From assembly GCA_009922295.1 (NCBI GenBank), contig RFWA01000006.1, positions 1 through 20,821 of the forward strand: a stretch of 20,821 nucleotides of DNA, given 5' to 3'. A program made the translations under genes and the position numbers. The notes under the pieces were generated by a model. It did not search any database, was not told the DNA's origin, and was given only the letters and a program-made list of their open reading frames with translations. Positions 6,577 to 13,658 of this stretch are shown piece by piece; the first letter of the stretch is position 1, and each line of letters opens with the position of its first letter. This stretch comes from Betaproteobacteria bacterium (GTDB taxonomy: Bacteria; Pseudomonadota; Gammaproteobacteria; Burkholderiales; Burkholderiaceae_C).

Positions 6577-7577
6577 CCCAGGTAAGCGTCAAAACGGGTT
6601 TTGATGTCGCCCATGGCCGCTGCGCTAAGACGGTTGCCGTGCTGGCTGACCACCTGCGCCGCGGCTTGGTTGGCCAGCCAGGCCGATTGGGAACGGCTGT
6701 GGCCATGTGTGACGGCGTACAGAAAAGCGCCGGCAAACATATCGCCAGCACCGTTGGTGTCCACGGCGGTCACCTTTGCTGCAGGCACCGTGGTCTGATC
6801 GCCAGAATGCAACACGATGCAACCCAAGGGGCCGCGGGTCAAACAAACCGTCATGGCGAGCTGGCTAATTTGGCGACAGATCGCCGCCAAGTCTTGGGTG
6901 CCGCACCAGACCTGCGCTTCTTCTTCATTGCAAAACAGGTAGTCCAGGCCGTCACCGATGATGGCGTCCAGGCCGGAGCGGCAAAAATTGATCATCGACA
7001 CATCGCTGAGCGTGCTGGCCAGGGCCACACCAGCGGCCTTGGCGATGGCACGCCCTCGCAAGGCGGCGTCCAGACCAGAGGGCGAGGCGGCCAGGTAACC
7101 TTCCATGTAATAGACCTGCGAGCGGGCGATATCGGCCTCATGCAGGGACGTGTGGTCCAGGTCGGCGGTAGCGCCCAGAAAGGTGCTCATGCTGCGCTCT
7201 GCGTCAGGGGTCACCATCACCATGCAGCTGCCGGTCTGGCCCGGGCGCTGCTGGGTGTGCGTGAGGTTGGTGGCCACGCCGTGCGACAGCAAGTCTTGCG
7301 TGTAAAAAGCGCCTAACTCATCGTCCGCCACGCGGCAGGAGTAAAAGGCCTTGCCGCCCAGCTGTGACAGCGCCACCACCGTATTGCCGGCCGAACCGCC
7401 ACCGGTACGGCGGGACTTGGCGCCGTGCAAGTGCCCCAGCAGTTCGGTGCGTCTTGGCGCATCAATCAGCGTCATGTGCCGCTTGTCTACCCCCATAGTC
7501 TGGAGTTGCTGGTCTGAGACTTCGTATTCAGAATCGACCAGGGCGTTGCCGATGGCGTACAGGTGGTGGCGGGTCAT
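6573..7577 (-). CDS. PfkB-family sugar/nucleoside kinase (adenosine-kinase-like)
   Basis: 334 aa ribokinase-fold kinase. The first PfkB signature region is seen as GGGSAGNTVVALSQLGG (59-75), a typical substrate-binding glycine-rich segment, and the second as AVDTNGAGDMFAGAFLYAV (271-289), where Asp279 of DTNGAGD is the catalytic base and the GAGD loop forms the anion hole. ATP and sugar or nucleoside substrates are expected. The overall layout (MTRHHLYAIGNALVDSEY start, TFLGATADLD, YMEGYL, CNEEEAQVW) resembles proteobacterial proteins annotated as adenosine kinase; the substrate cannot be read from sequence. It lies 141 bases downstream of phaB but beyond a strong terminator, so it probably has its own promoter. 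It converges with prmB, overlapping by 4 bases. Confidence 0.88.
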   Translation of the reverse strand: MTRHHLYAIGNALVDSEYEVSDQQLQTMGVDKRHMTLIDAPRRTELLGHLHGAKSRRTGGGSAGNTVVALSQLGGKAFYSCRVADDELGAFYTQDLLSHGVATNLTHTQQRPGQTGSCMVMVTPDAERSMSTFLGATADLDHTSLHEADIARSQVYYMEGYLAASPSGLDAALRGRAIAKAAGVALASTLSDVSMINFCRSGLDAIIGDGLDYLFCNEEEAQVWCGTQDLAAICRQISQLAMTVCLTRGPLGCIVLHSGDQTTVPAAKVTAVDTNGAGDMFAGAFLYAVTHGHSRSQSAWLANQAAAQVVSQHGNRLSAAAMGDIKTRFDAYLG

Positions 7578-7669
7578 GGGTTGGGAGCGTCTAGGTTGAG
7601 AAAAAACGTGTCAGCAGACATCGGCTTCAGTGTAGCGTTGGCGCCAAGCCCTCACCCGAGCGGCAGGCG

Positions 7670-7696
7670 AAAAAAAGCCCGCGTGAGCGGGCTTTT
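7670..7696 (-). terminator. Rho-independent terminator of the phaCAB operon
   Basis: A perfect 10-base stem (7673-7682 with 7687-7696, core GCCCGC/GCGGGC) encloses a GTGA loop. Read on the minus strand, the stem is followed by a run of seven T residues (7670-7676), the classical intrinsic terminator form. It lies 22 bases beyond the phaB stop and separates the PHB operon from the downstream kinase gene. On the plus strand the T run is only four bases. Confidence 0.9.
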
Positions 7697-7718
7697 CAGG
7701 GTGCTGCCAGATTAACGC

Positions 7719-8456
7719 TTAGCCCATGTGCAAGCCGCCGTTGACCGAGAAATCGGCACCGGTGGCGTAGCCGCCTTCATCCGACGCGAGCCAGGCAATG
7801 ATCGAGGCGATCTCGCTGGGTTCGCCCAGGCGCTTGACGGGCACGGTAGCCACAATCTTGTCGAGCACGTCCTGGCGGATGGCCTTGACCATGTCGGTGC
7901 CGATGTAGCCCGGGCTCACGGTGTTGACCGTCACGCCCTTGGTGGCCAGTTCTTGCGCCAACGCCATCGAGAAGCCGTGCATGCCCGCCTTGGCCGCCGA
8001 GTAGTTGGTCTGTCCGGCTTGGCCTTTTGCGCCGTTGACCGATGAGATGTTGATGATGCGGCCCCAGCCCTTTTCCACCATGTCGGCCACCACTTGTTTG
8101 GTGACGTTGAACATGGAGTTGAGGTTGGTTTCGATCACCGCGTCCCAGTCTTCGCGCGTCATTTTGATGAACATGCGGTCTTTGGTGATGCCGGCGTTGT
8201 TGACCAGCACGTCGATGCTGCCATGCTCGGCTTTGGTCTTGGTGAATGCCTCGACCGTAGAATCCCAGTTGCCGACATTGCCGACCGATGCGTAGAAGGT
8301 GTAGCCGTGGGCGGCCTGCTCGGCGATCCACTTGGCGTGGTCACGCGTGGGGCCGCAGCCGGCGATGACCTTGTAACCCTCTTTGTGCAGACGTTGGCAG
8401 ATGGCGGTTCCGATGCCACCCATGCCACCGGTGACGTACGCGACTTTTTGACTCAT
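7719..8456 (-). CDS. phaB: Acetoacetyl-CoA reductase PhaB
   Basis: 245 aa short-chain dehydrogenase. PhaB reduces acetoacetyl-CoA to (R)-3-hydroxybutyryl-CoA with NADPH, the second step of PHB synthesis. The cofactor loop GGMGGIG is at residues 10-16, NNAG at 86-89, and the catalytic Ser138/139, Tyr152 and Lys156 are in INISSVNGAKGQAGQTNYSAAK. The C-terminal PVKRLGEPSEIASIIAWLASDEGGYATGADFSVNGGLHMG is nearly the consensus of the PhaB group. ATG 8456 is preceded by an AGGAG ribosome site; the frame continues upstream to 8729 but overlaps phaA and is not homologous. It follows phaA by 52 bases and is the last gene before the terminator. Confidence 0.96.
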   Translation of the reverse strand: MSQKVAYVTGGMGGIGTAICQRLHKEGYKVIAGCGPTRDHAKWIAEQAAHGYTFYASVGNVGNWDSTVEAFTKTKAEHGSIDVLVNNAGITKDRMFIKMTREDWDAVIETNLNSMFNVTKQVVADMVEKGWGRIINISSVNGAKGQAGQTNYSAAKAGMHGFSMALAQELATKGVTVNTVSPGYIGTDMVKAIRQDVLDKIVATVPVKRLGEPSEIASIIAWLASDEGGYATGADFSVNGGLHMG

Positions 8457-8508
8457 GATGTTCTCCTCTTGGTTATAAATTGACTCGAAACTGGGGGACG
8501 TGCGCCGC

Positions 8509-9687
8509 TTAGCGCTCGATGGTAAGGGCCACACCCATGCCGCCGCCAATGCACAGGCTGGCAATGCCTTTTTTGGCATTGCGCCGCTGCATCTCATGCA
8601 GCAGGGTGACAAGAATACGGCAGCCAGACGCCCCGATGGGATGACCAATCGCAATCGCGCCACCGTTGACGTTAACCTTGCTGGTGTCCCAGCCCATTTG
8701 CTGGTTGACGGCGCAGGCCTGAGCGGCAAAGGCTTCGTTGATTTCCAACAAGTCCAGGTCGGCCGCGCTCCAGCCGGCGCGGGCCAGGGCTTTTTGCGAA
8801 GCCGGCACCGGGCCCATGCCCATCAGCGCCGGGTCCAGCCCGCTGGTGGCAAAGCTGGCGATACGGCCCAGGGGCGTGAGGCCCAGCGCGGCAGCTTTTT
8901 TGGCGGTCATCACCATCACGGCGGCAGCGCCGTCGTTCAGGCCCGAGGCATTGCCGGCAGTGACGCCACCAGCCTTGTCAAACGCGGGGCGAAGGCCGGC
9001 CAGCGCTTCGGCGTTGGTCTTGCGGTTCAGGTATTCGTCGGCCGCAAACACCAGCGGATCCCCCTTTTTCTGGGCAATGCTGAAAGGCACGATCTCGTCA
9101 ATGAATTTGCCGGCGTCTTGGGCGGCAGCAGCTTTTTGCTGGCTGGCCAGGGCCAGCGCGTCCTGCATGTCGCGGCTAATGCCGTGGGCCTTGGCCACGT
9201 TTTCAGCGGTGATGCCCATGTGGTACTGGTTGTAGACATCCCACAGGCCATCGACGATCATGCTATCGATCATTTTCCAGTCGCCCATGCGTTGGCCGTC
9301 GCGGCTGCCCATCAGCACGTGCGGGCTGGCGCTCATGTTCTCCTGGCCGCCGGCGATAACGATCTCGCTATCACCCCAGGCCACGGCTTGCGCGGCCAGC
9401 ATCACGGCTTTCAGGCCAGAGCCGCAAACGGCGTTGATGGTGAGTGCAGGCGACTCTTTGGCAATGCCGCTCTTGAGCAGGGCCTGACGCGCCGGGTTCT
9501 GGCCGGCGCCGGCCGCCAGCACCTGGCCCATGATGACCTCACCCACCTGATCGGGTGCCAGGCCAGTCCGTTCGAGCAAGGCCTTGATCACCGCTGCCCC
9601 CAGTTCAGGCGCCGGCGTCTTGGCCAAGGTGCCGCCAAATTTGCCCACCGCAGTGCGGGCTGCTGAAACGATCACGATATCTTGCAT
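8509..9687 (-). CDS. phaA: Acetyl-CoA C-acetyltransferase (beta-ketothiolase) PhaA
   Basis: 392 aa, the usual thiolase length. PhaA condenses two acetyl-CoA into acetoacetyl-CoA, the entry step of PHB synthesis. The acyl-accepting cysteine is Cys88 in NAVCGSGLKAV, and the C-terminal catalytic residues are His349 in GHPIGASG and Cys379 in CIGGGMG. Other signatures are SAARTAVGKFGG at the N-terminus, GGQENMSASPHVL, and NEAFAAQACAVNQ. The start ATG has AGGAGA upstream. It is the middle gene of phaC-phaA-phaB, 24 bases after phaC. A degradative thiolase is the alternative, but the operon context settles it. Confidence 0.97.
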   Translation of the reverse strand: MQDIVIVSAARTAVGKFGGTLAKTPAPELGAAVIKALLERTGLAPDQVGEVIMGQVLAAGAGQNPARQALLKSGIAKESPALTINAVCGSGLKAVMLAAQAVAWGDSEIVIAGGQENMSASPHVLMGSRDGQRMGDWKMIDSMIVDGLWDVYNQYHMGITAENVAKAHGISRDMQDALALASQQKAAAAQDAGKFIDEIVPFSIAQKKGDPLVFAADEYLNRKTNAEALAGLRPAFDKAGGVTAGNASGLNDGAAAVMVMTAKKAAALGLTPLGRIASFATSGLDPALMGMGPVPASQKALARAGWSAADLDLLEINEAFAAQACAVNQQMGWDTSKVNVNGGAIAIGHPIGASGCRILVTLLHEMQRRNAKKGIASLCIGGGMGVALTIER

Positions 9688-9711
9688 AGTTATGTCTCCT
9701 GAATGAATGAA

Positions 9712-11436
9712 TTAGGCTTTGGCCTTGACGTAGCCGCCCGGGGCGGCTTCGATGGCTTTGTACTTCCCTTTGCCGTAGGCCTTGGGCGCGGCGATTTGTT
9801 TGCCGGCGTGGCTCGTCAGCCAGGCGGCCCAGTCAGTCCACCAGCTGCCGGCGTGTTCGGTAGCGCCAGCCAGCCAGTCGACTTGCGTGGCGGGAAATTT
9901 ACCATCTTCGCGAACCCAGTGGCTGCGCTTGTTGGCGGCCGGCGGGTTGATCACGCCGGCAATGTGGCCGGAGGCACCCATGACAAAGCGTTTCTTGCCG
10001 GGCAGGTGCTGGGTCGATGCGTAAGCCCCACCAATCGGCACGATGTGGTCCTCACGCGAGCCGTAGATGTAGACCGGCAGGTCGAGCTTGCGGAAGTCTA
10101 TTTTTTGGCCACAGACCGTGACCTTGCCTGGCTTGCACAGCTTGTTTTCAAGGTAGGTGTTGCGCAGGTACCAGGCATAAAACGGCCCGGGCAGGTTGGT
10201 GGAGTCGCTGTTCCAGTACAGCAGGTCAAAGGGCGGTGGTGTTTCACCCTTGAGGTAGTTGCCCACCACGTAGTTCCAGACCAGGTCATTTGGACGCAAA
10301 AAGCTGAAGGTGGACGCCAGGTCCTGCCCCTTGAGCAGACCCCCCTTGCCCATCTCTTGCTCACGGTATTTGACAAAGGCCTCGTCAATAAACACATCCA
10401 GAATGCCGGTGTCGGTGAAATCCAGCAAGGCAGTCAGAAACGTGGCACTGGCCACCGGCTTTTCGCCGCGCGCCGCCAGCACCGCCAGCGCCGTGCCAAG
10501 AATGGTGCCGCCCACGCAAAAGCCCAGGGCATTGATGGCCTTAGCCCCCGTGATCTCTTGCGTGACAGCTATTGCTTTGATAGCAGCGTCTTCTACATAG
10601 TTGTCCCAGGTCTTGTGGGCCAGGGTAGCGTCCGGGTTGCGCCAGCTGAGCACAAAGGTGCGGTGGCCCTGCGCCACGGCATAGCGGATCAGCGAGTTTT
10701 CAGGCTGCAGATCTAGGATGTAGAACTTGTTGATGCAGGGCGGCACCAGCAAAAAAGGTTTTTCGTAGACCTTGGCGGTCAGCGGTTTGTACTCAATCAG
10801 TTGAAACAACTCATTCTCAAAAACCACCGCGCCCTCGGTGGTAGCCACGTTTTTACCGACTTCAAACAGGCTCTCGTCGGTCATGGACACATGGCCTTGC
10901 TGCATGTCATGCATCATGTTCTGCAGGCCCTTGGCAATGCTCTCACCGTTGGTCTCAATGGCTTTTTGTTGGGCGTCCGCATTGAAGGCCAGAAAGTTGC
11001 TGGGCGCGCTGGCGGCCATCCACTGTTCCACGGCAAAGCGAATGCGGGCGCGGCTCTTGGCGTCGCCCTCCACCGCATCGGCCATGCCCATTAAGGTACG
11101 CGCATTGAGCAGGTAGGCCGAGGCCGAGAAGGCAGCAACCGGGTTGGTACTCCAGGCCTGGGCGGCAAAGCGCTTGTCTTTGAATGGGGTCGTGCCCTGC
11201 AGACCGCTGGCCCAGAGGGCGCTGGCGTCTTTCAGATACTGCTCTTGCAAGGCCTGCAGCTTATCTTGTGAGAAGTGCACTTGTGGCGCTGAGGCAGGCG
11301 ATGTGGGCAGGCCGCCGGCCAAGCCACCCATGTCCATGTTTTGGAACGATTGGAAGGTTTTTGCCCAGTTTTCAGAGAGTGCATCCTGAAACTGCTTTGC
11401 CGATTGCGCCCATAATGCTTGGGTGTTCTCCGTCAT
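9712..11436 (-). CDS. phaC: Class I poly(3-hydroxyalkanoate) synthase PhaC
   Basis: 574 aa, in the range of class I PHA synthases that work as single-subunit enzymes on the PHB granule surface. The lipase-box-like GFCVGG (305-310) carries the catalytic Cys307. The alpha/beta-hydrolase region also shows FVLSWRNPD, FLTALLDFTDTGILDVF, FSFLRPNDLVWNYVVGNYLKG, FDLLYWNSDSTNLPGP, YIYGSREDHIVP with the catalytic Asp, and GASGHIAGVINPPA with the catalytic His. The N-terminal roughly 200 residues form the variable domain. I place the start at ATG 11436, preceded by AGAAGG; the 30 upstream residues of the open frame lack homology. Codons around residues 284-290 include an ATA-containing palindrome unlike the rest of the gene. 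It is the first gene of phaCAB, with no phaP or phaR in the window. Confidence 0.97.
   Translation of the reverse strand: MTENTQALWAQSAKQFQDALSENWAKTFQSFQNMDMGGLAGGLPTSPASAPQVHFSQDKLQALQEQYLKDASALWASGLQGTTPFKDKRFAAQAWSTNPVAAFSASAYLLNARTLMGMADAVEGDAKSRARIRFAVEQWMAASAPSNFLAFNADAQQKAIETNGESIAKGLQNMMHDMQQGHVSMTDESLFEVGKNVATTEGAVVFENELFQLIEYKPLTAKVYEKPFLLVPPCINKFYILDLQPENSLIRYAVAQGHRTFVLSWRNPDATLAHKTWDNYVEDAAIKAIAVTQEITGAKAINALGFCVGGTILGTALAVLAARGEKPVASATFLTALLDFTDTGILDVFIDEAFVKYREQEMGKGGLLKGQDLASTFSFLRPNDLVWNYVVGNYLKGETPPPFDLLYWNSDSTNLPGPFYAWYLRNTYLENKLCKPGKVTVCGQKIDFRKLDLPVYIYGSREDHIVPIGGAYASTQHLPGKKRFVMGASGHIAGVINPPAANKRSHWVREDGKFPATQVDWLAGATEHAGSWWTDWAAWLTSHAGKQIAAPKAYGKGKYKAIEAAPGGYVKAKA
10568..10584 (+). 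repeat. GCTAT/ATAGC palindrome within phaC
   Basis: GCTATTGCTTTGATAGC resembles the terminal palindrome of the repeat in prmB (GCTATGCTTTTAGAAGC, 5874-5890). The surrounding hairpin blocks of the full element are missing. It encodes residues about 285-289 of PhaC, a region that aligns to the Cupriavidus synthase as I recall it without extra length, so this is either a short repeat remnant or a chance match. Confidence 0.25.
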
Positions 11437-11484
11437 ACTTGGCCTTCTGTATTTTTTGCATATCAGTAGAAACCCGAGTATCGC

Positions 11485-11514
11485 AGGGCAAGCCCTTCTA
11501 GAAACTGACAGTTT
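11485..11514. promoter_or_regulatory. Cluster of three adjoining palindromes between phaC and the divergent gene
   Basis: Three inverted repeats abut one another: AGGGCAAGCCCT (11485-11496), TTCTAGAA (11496-11503) and AAACTGACAGTTT (11502-11514). They lie in the 103-base divergent gap, about 50-80 bases upstream of the phaC ATG, where a regulator or promoter would be expected. No convincing -35/-10 pair could be fixed. Operator function is inference from position and symmetry. Confidence 0.35.
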
Positions 11515-11539
11515 TCCACCCCTCACGCTATTTTTTCAC

Positions 11540-11821
11540 ATGTACATTGTCCCCATCGCCTGGCTGTACGTGACCGTGATGATGGCGGTGGCAGAAGCCA
11601 ACAGCCCGAGCGGTACGCTGCTGGGTGCAGTCATCACCTTTTTGCTTTACGGGGCCGGGCCCATCGCCCTGGTAATGTATGTGATGGGCACGCCGGCGCG
11701 GCGGCGGGCCATCAAGGCCCGCGAAGCTGCTGACTGGGCTGTGCCCCCAGCCTCAGACCAGCCAGATACAGGCGGCCATGCGGCCGCTGACCCGGTCGCG
11801 CCGGTGCGAAAAGAACCGTGA
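11540..11821 (+). CDS. Small two-helix membrane protein of unknown function
   Basis: 93 aa. I do not recognise a named family. Two hydrophobic segments are visible: residues about 2-20 (YIVPIAWLYVTVMMAVAEA) and 27-49 (TLLGAVITFLLYGAGPIALVMYV), separated by a short polar loop. After the second comes a strongly basic stretch (ARRRAIKAR, 52-60), consistent with a cytoplasmic C-terminal side under the positive-inside rule, and then a disordered Pro/Ala/Asp-rich tail. The start at ATG 11540 puts the first helix at the N-terminus; the frame extends upstream to 11423 over the phaC leader without support. The last 69 bases overlap the 3' end of pgeF on the other strand. It diverges from phaC. Similar small proteins are common hypothetical genes in Burkholderiales. 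Confidence 0.65.
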   Translation: MYIVPIAWLYVTVMMAVAEANSPSGTLLGAVITFLLYGAGPIALVMYVMGTPARRRAIKAREAADWAVPPASDQPDTGGHAAADPVAPVRKEP

Positions 11822-12532
11822 CGGTTGGCTGACGGTGCACCACGCTGGGCTGCCGTCATTGCCAAACACCTGCTGCACGCCCAAAACCGCCAGCCGCTGA
11901 CGGGCCAGGCCCGCCAAGTTAGCCCACCACTTGCCCGGCGCCCCGGCTGCAAACATGTCGGCTGCCGCCGGGTGATGGGCCACAAAAGCCTGGCGAACCT
12001 CGTCACCCACCTCAAAGGCTTTAGGCCCGATACAGGGCCCGAGCCACGCTATGATTTCAGTAGCTACAACCCCAATACCATCAGGGGCTGGAGCCCGAAA
12101 AGCCTTAAAAGTACTCTCCAGCACACCCTGGCCACCAGCGCCGGCCAGACCACGCCAGCCGGCATGCGCCGCAGCCACGCGGCGGCCCTGCAGGTCGGTC
12201 AGCAAGACCGGCAGACAATCGGCCACCATGATGGTGCAGGCCACGCCCGTCTGGCAGCTGATGCCGGAGTCTGCCACTTGTCCGTCGGGGCTATCCGGGG
12301 TGAGCGCCGCCACCGCGACGCCATGCACCTGGGACAAAAAAACCGGTCGCACACCCAAGACCTTGGCCAAGGTTGCCCGGTTGTCAGCCACCGCCGCGGG
12401 CGCGTCGCCAACATGGTCACCCAGGTTGAAGCTGTCGTAGGTGCCGCCAGAGCTGCCACCATTGCGGCTGGTGCAGAGGGCCTGCACCCGGGCCGGCGCG
12501 GGCCACTGTGGCTGCAACCAATCTGGGTTCAT
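11753..12532 (-). CDS. pgeF: Multicopper polyphenol oxidase / purine nucleoside phosphorylase, YfiH (PgeF) family
   Basis: 259 aa. The YfiH/LACC1 family is described both as a laccase-like enzyme and as a purine nucleoside phosphorylase/adenosine deaminase, and in E. coli is linked to correcting mis-built peptidoglycan precursors. The conserved metal-site residues are visible: His70 in LSQVHG, Cys106 in ADCLPVLL and His123 in AAHAGWRGLAGG. N-terminal TSRNGGSSGGTYDSFNLGDHVGD and C-terminal RFFSHRRDRVSGRMAACIWL match the family ends. Between VLES and AWLGPCIGP, residues 143-162 are extra relative to E. coli YfiH and are encoded by the repeat at 12048-12106. It lies 12 bases after maiA on the same strand and so is probably cotranscribed. 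Confidence 0.92.
   Translation of the reverse strand: MNPDWLQPQWPAPARVQALCTSRNGGSSGGTYDSFNLGDHVGDAPAAVADNRATLAKVLGVRPVFLSQVHGVAVAALTPDSPDGQVADSGISCQTGVACTIMVADCLPVLLTDLQGRRVAAAHAGWRGLAGAGGQGVLESTFKAFRAPAPDGIGVVATEIIAWLGPCIGPKAFEVGDEVRQAFVAHHPAAADMFAAGAPGKWWANLAGLARQRLAVLGVQQVFGNDGSPAWCTVSQPSRFFSHRRDRVSGRMAACIWLV
12048..12106 (-). repeat. Comamonadaceae-type palindromic repeat copy inside pgeF
   Basis: Read on the plus strand this is GCTATGATTTCAGTAGCTAC, then CCCC and GGGGCTGGAGCCC around a short spacer, ending AAAGCCTT. Its block order matches the prmB copy (5832-5892) in opposite orientation relative to the plus strand, but the same orientation relative to its host gene. The first translated codon falls at Lys143 of PgeF and the last near Ala162, exactly the part of the protein with no counterpart in the family, so an in-frame insertion is likely. 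Confidence 0.55.
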
Positions 12533-12544
12533 AGTTGGTCAGCG

Positions 12545-13183
12545 TCAGGCTTCATAGTCCGGGCAGTTGACCGGCTGAGCCCTGTCAAAGGCCGGCAGCG
12601 CCATGCAGGCGTCAAAAGCCGCCATGGTGCGAGGCAGTCCATCCAAATTAGTATCAAACCGGCGGCCATTGAAGATCTGGGGCACCAGGCAGCAGTCGGC
12701 CAATGTGGGCGAGTCGCCAAAGCAATACCGACCAGCTGGTCCTTGGGCCAACTGGCGCTCAAAGCTTTCCAGGCCTTCGCGCACCCAATGGCGGTACCAA
12801 GTGTTTTTGCGGTCGTCGTCCAAAGCCAGCGTTTTGCTCAAGTATTTGAGCACCCGCAGGTTGTTGACCGGGTGAATTTCGCAGGCGATCGACTGCGCCA
12901 GAGCGCGTACCCGGGCCCGGCCAGCGGCATCTGCAGGCAACAGCGGCGGGGTGGGCCGGGTCTCGTCCAGGTACTCGATGATGGCCATCGACTGCGACAG
13001 GCGCAGGCCATCGACTTCAAGCATCGGCACCAGGGCGTCAGGCACCAGGCTGGCATAGGCCTCTTTTTTGTGGTCACCACGCGCGAGATGCACCGGCAGG
13101 TACTGGTAGGACAGACCTTTGAGCTCCAACGCAATGCGCACGCGGAACGAAGCGGAGGAGCGGAAATAGTTGTGCAATTTCAT
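12545..13183 (-). CDS. maiA: Zeta-class glutathione transferase: maleylacetoacetate / maleylpyruvate isomerase
   Basis: 212 aa. Zeta-class GSTs use glutathione to isomerise maleylacetoacetate to fumarylacetoacetate, or maleylpyruvate to fumarylpyruvate in gentisate breakdown. The N-terminal thioredoxin-like domain holds RSSASFRVRIALELKG (8-23) with the active-site Ser pair of the zeta SSxSxRVRIAL motif, VPMLEVDG, and QSMAIIEYLDE binding the glutathione gamma-Glu. The helical domain includes IACEIHPVNNLRVLKYL and the LADCCLVPQIFNGRRF segment of the family. It starts at ATG 13183 and precedes pgeF by 12 bases. An FAH-family hydrolase gene lies 475 bases away on the other strand, which fits consecutive catabolic steps. 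Which of the two isomerase substrates is used cannot be told. Confidence 0.92.
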   Translation of the reverse strand: MKLHNYFRSSASFRVRIALELKGLSYQYLPVHLARGDHKKEAYASLVPDALVPMLEVDGLRLSQSMAIIEYLDETRPTPPLLPADAAGRARVRALAQSIACEIHPVNNLRVLKYLSKTLALDDDRKNTWYRHWVREGLESFERQLAQGPAGRYCFGDSPTLADCCLVPQIFNGRRFDTNLDGLPRTMAAFDACMALPAFDRAQPVNCPDYEA

Positions 13184-13255
13184 GCACGCAAGGATAACGC
13201 CTGGAATGCTCAGCAGCTAGACTAAGCAGTCTTGTTAAACGCCTGGAGCACCTTG

Positions 13256-13558
13256 ATGATTCTTGAACTTGCCGACATCCGCATCCCGCCCGGACAGAAC
13301 GCCGCTTTTGAGGAAGCGATTGAACGGGGCTTGCGCACGGTGATCAGCCATGCCAGGGGCTTTGCCGGCTTCAAGGTCAACCGTGGTACGGAGAGCCCAG
13401 AGCGTTACATCCTGCAGATTTTCTGGGACACGCTGGAAGACCACACCGTCGGCTTTCGACAGTCGGAGGCGTTTGCCCAATGGCGCGCCATCGTCGGGCC
13501 GTTTTTTGCCAGCCCACCCGTGGTGGAACATTTTGAGCTCGTGACCCGGTCAAGCTGA
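13256..13558 (+). CDS. Antibiotic biosynthesis monooxygenase (ABM) domain protein
   Basis: 100 aa, a single dimeric alpha+beta barrel domain of the ABM type. The pattern ILELADIRIPPGQNAAFEEAIERGL (strand then long helix), GFAGFKVNRGTESPERYILQIFWDTLEDH (two strands) and SEAFAQWRAIVGPFFASPPVVEHFELV (helix and final strand) is typical. Members include quinol and polyketide monooxygenases and many proteins of unknown role. GGAG at 13245-13248, seven bases before ATG 13256, supports the start; a longer frame to 13232 adds eight residues without a ribosome site. It diverges from maiA and is followed after 100 bases by the FAH-family gene. No substrate can be assigned. Confidence 0.85.
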   Translation: MILELADIRIPPGQNAAFEEAIERGLRTVISHARGFAGFKVNRGTESPERYILQIFWDTLEDHTVGFRQSEAFAQWRAIVGPFFASPPVVEHFELVTRSS

Positions 13559-13658
13559 GGCCGGCTGATTGAGCGGGGCTGCCGACAAAACAACCTGCCA
13601 GTCGCAGTAGTCAGCCCATTCCCAAGTCGGTCCAGTATTCTCCCTTGAAAGGTTTTTT

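Noticed and set aside
7638..7647. Perfect palindrome TTGGCGCCAA upstream of the PfkB-family gene.
   Set aside because: Short, GC-centred and alone; such sites arise often by chance in this base composition and no promoter could be tied to it.
8500..9666. Plus-strand open frame of 388 codons opposite phaA.
   Set aside because: It lies antisense to a complete thiolase with all catalytic residues; its composition is typical of a mirror frame and it has no ribosome site.
9703..10716. Plus-strand open frame of 337 codons opposite phaC.
   Set aside because: Shadow of the PHA synthase; no family resemblance.
11825..13225. Plus-strand open frame of 466 codons across pgeF and maiA.
   Set aside because: It runs antisense to two well-recognised genes and across their junction, and the translation shows no domain.
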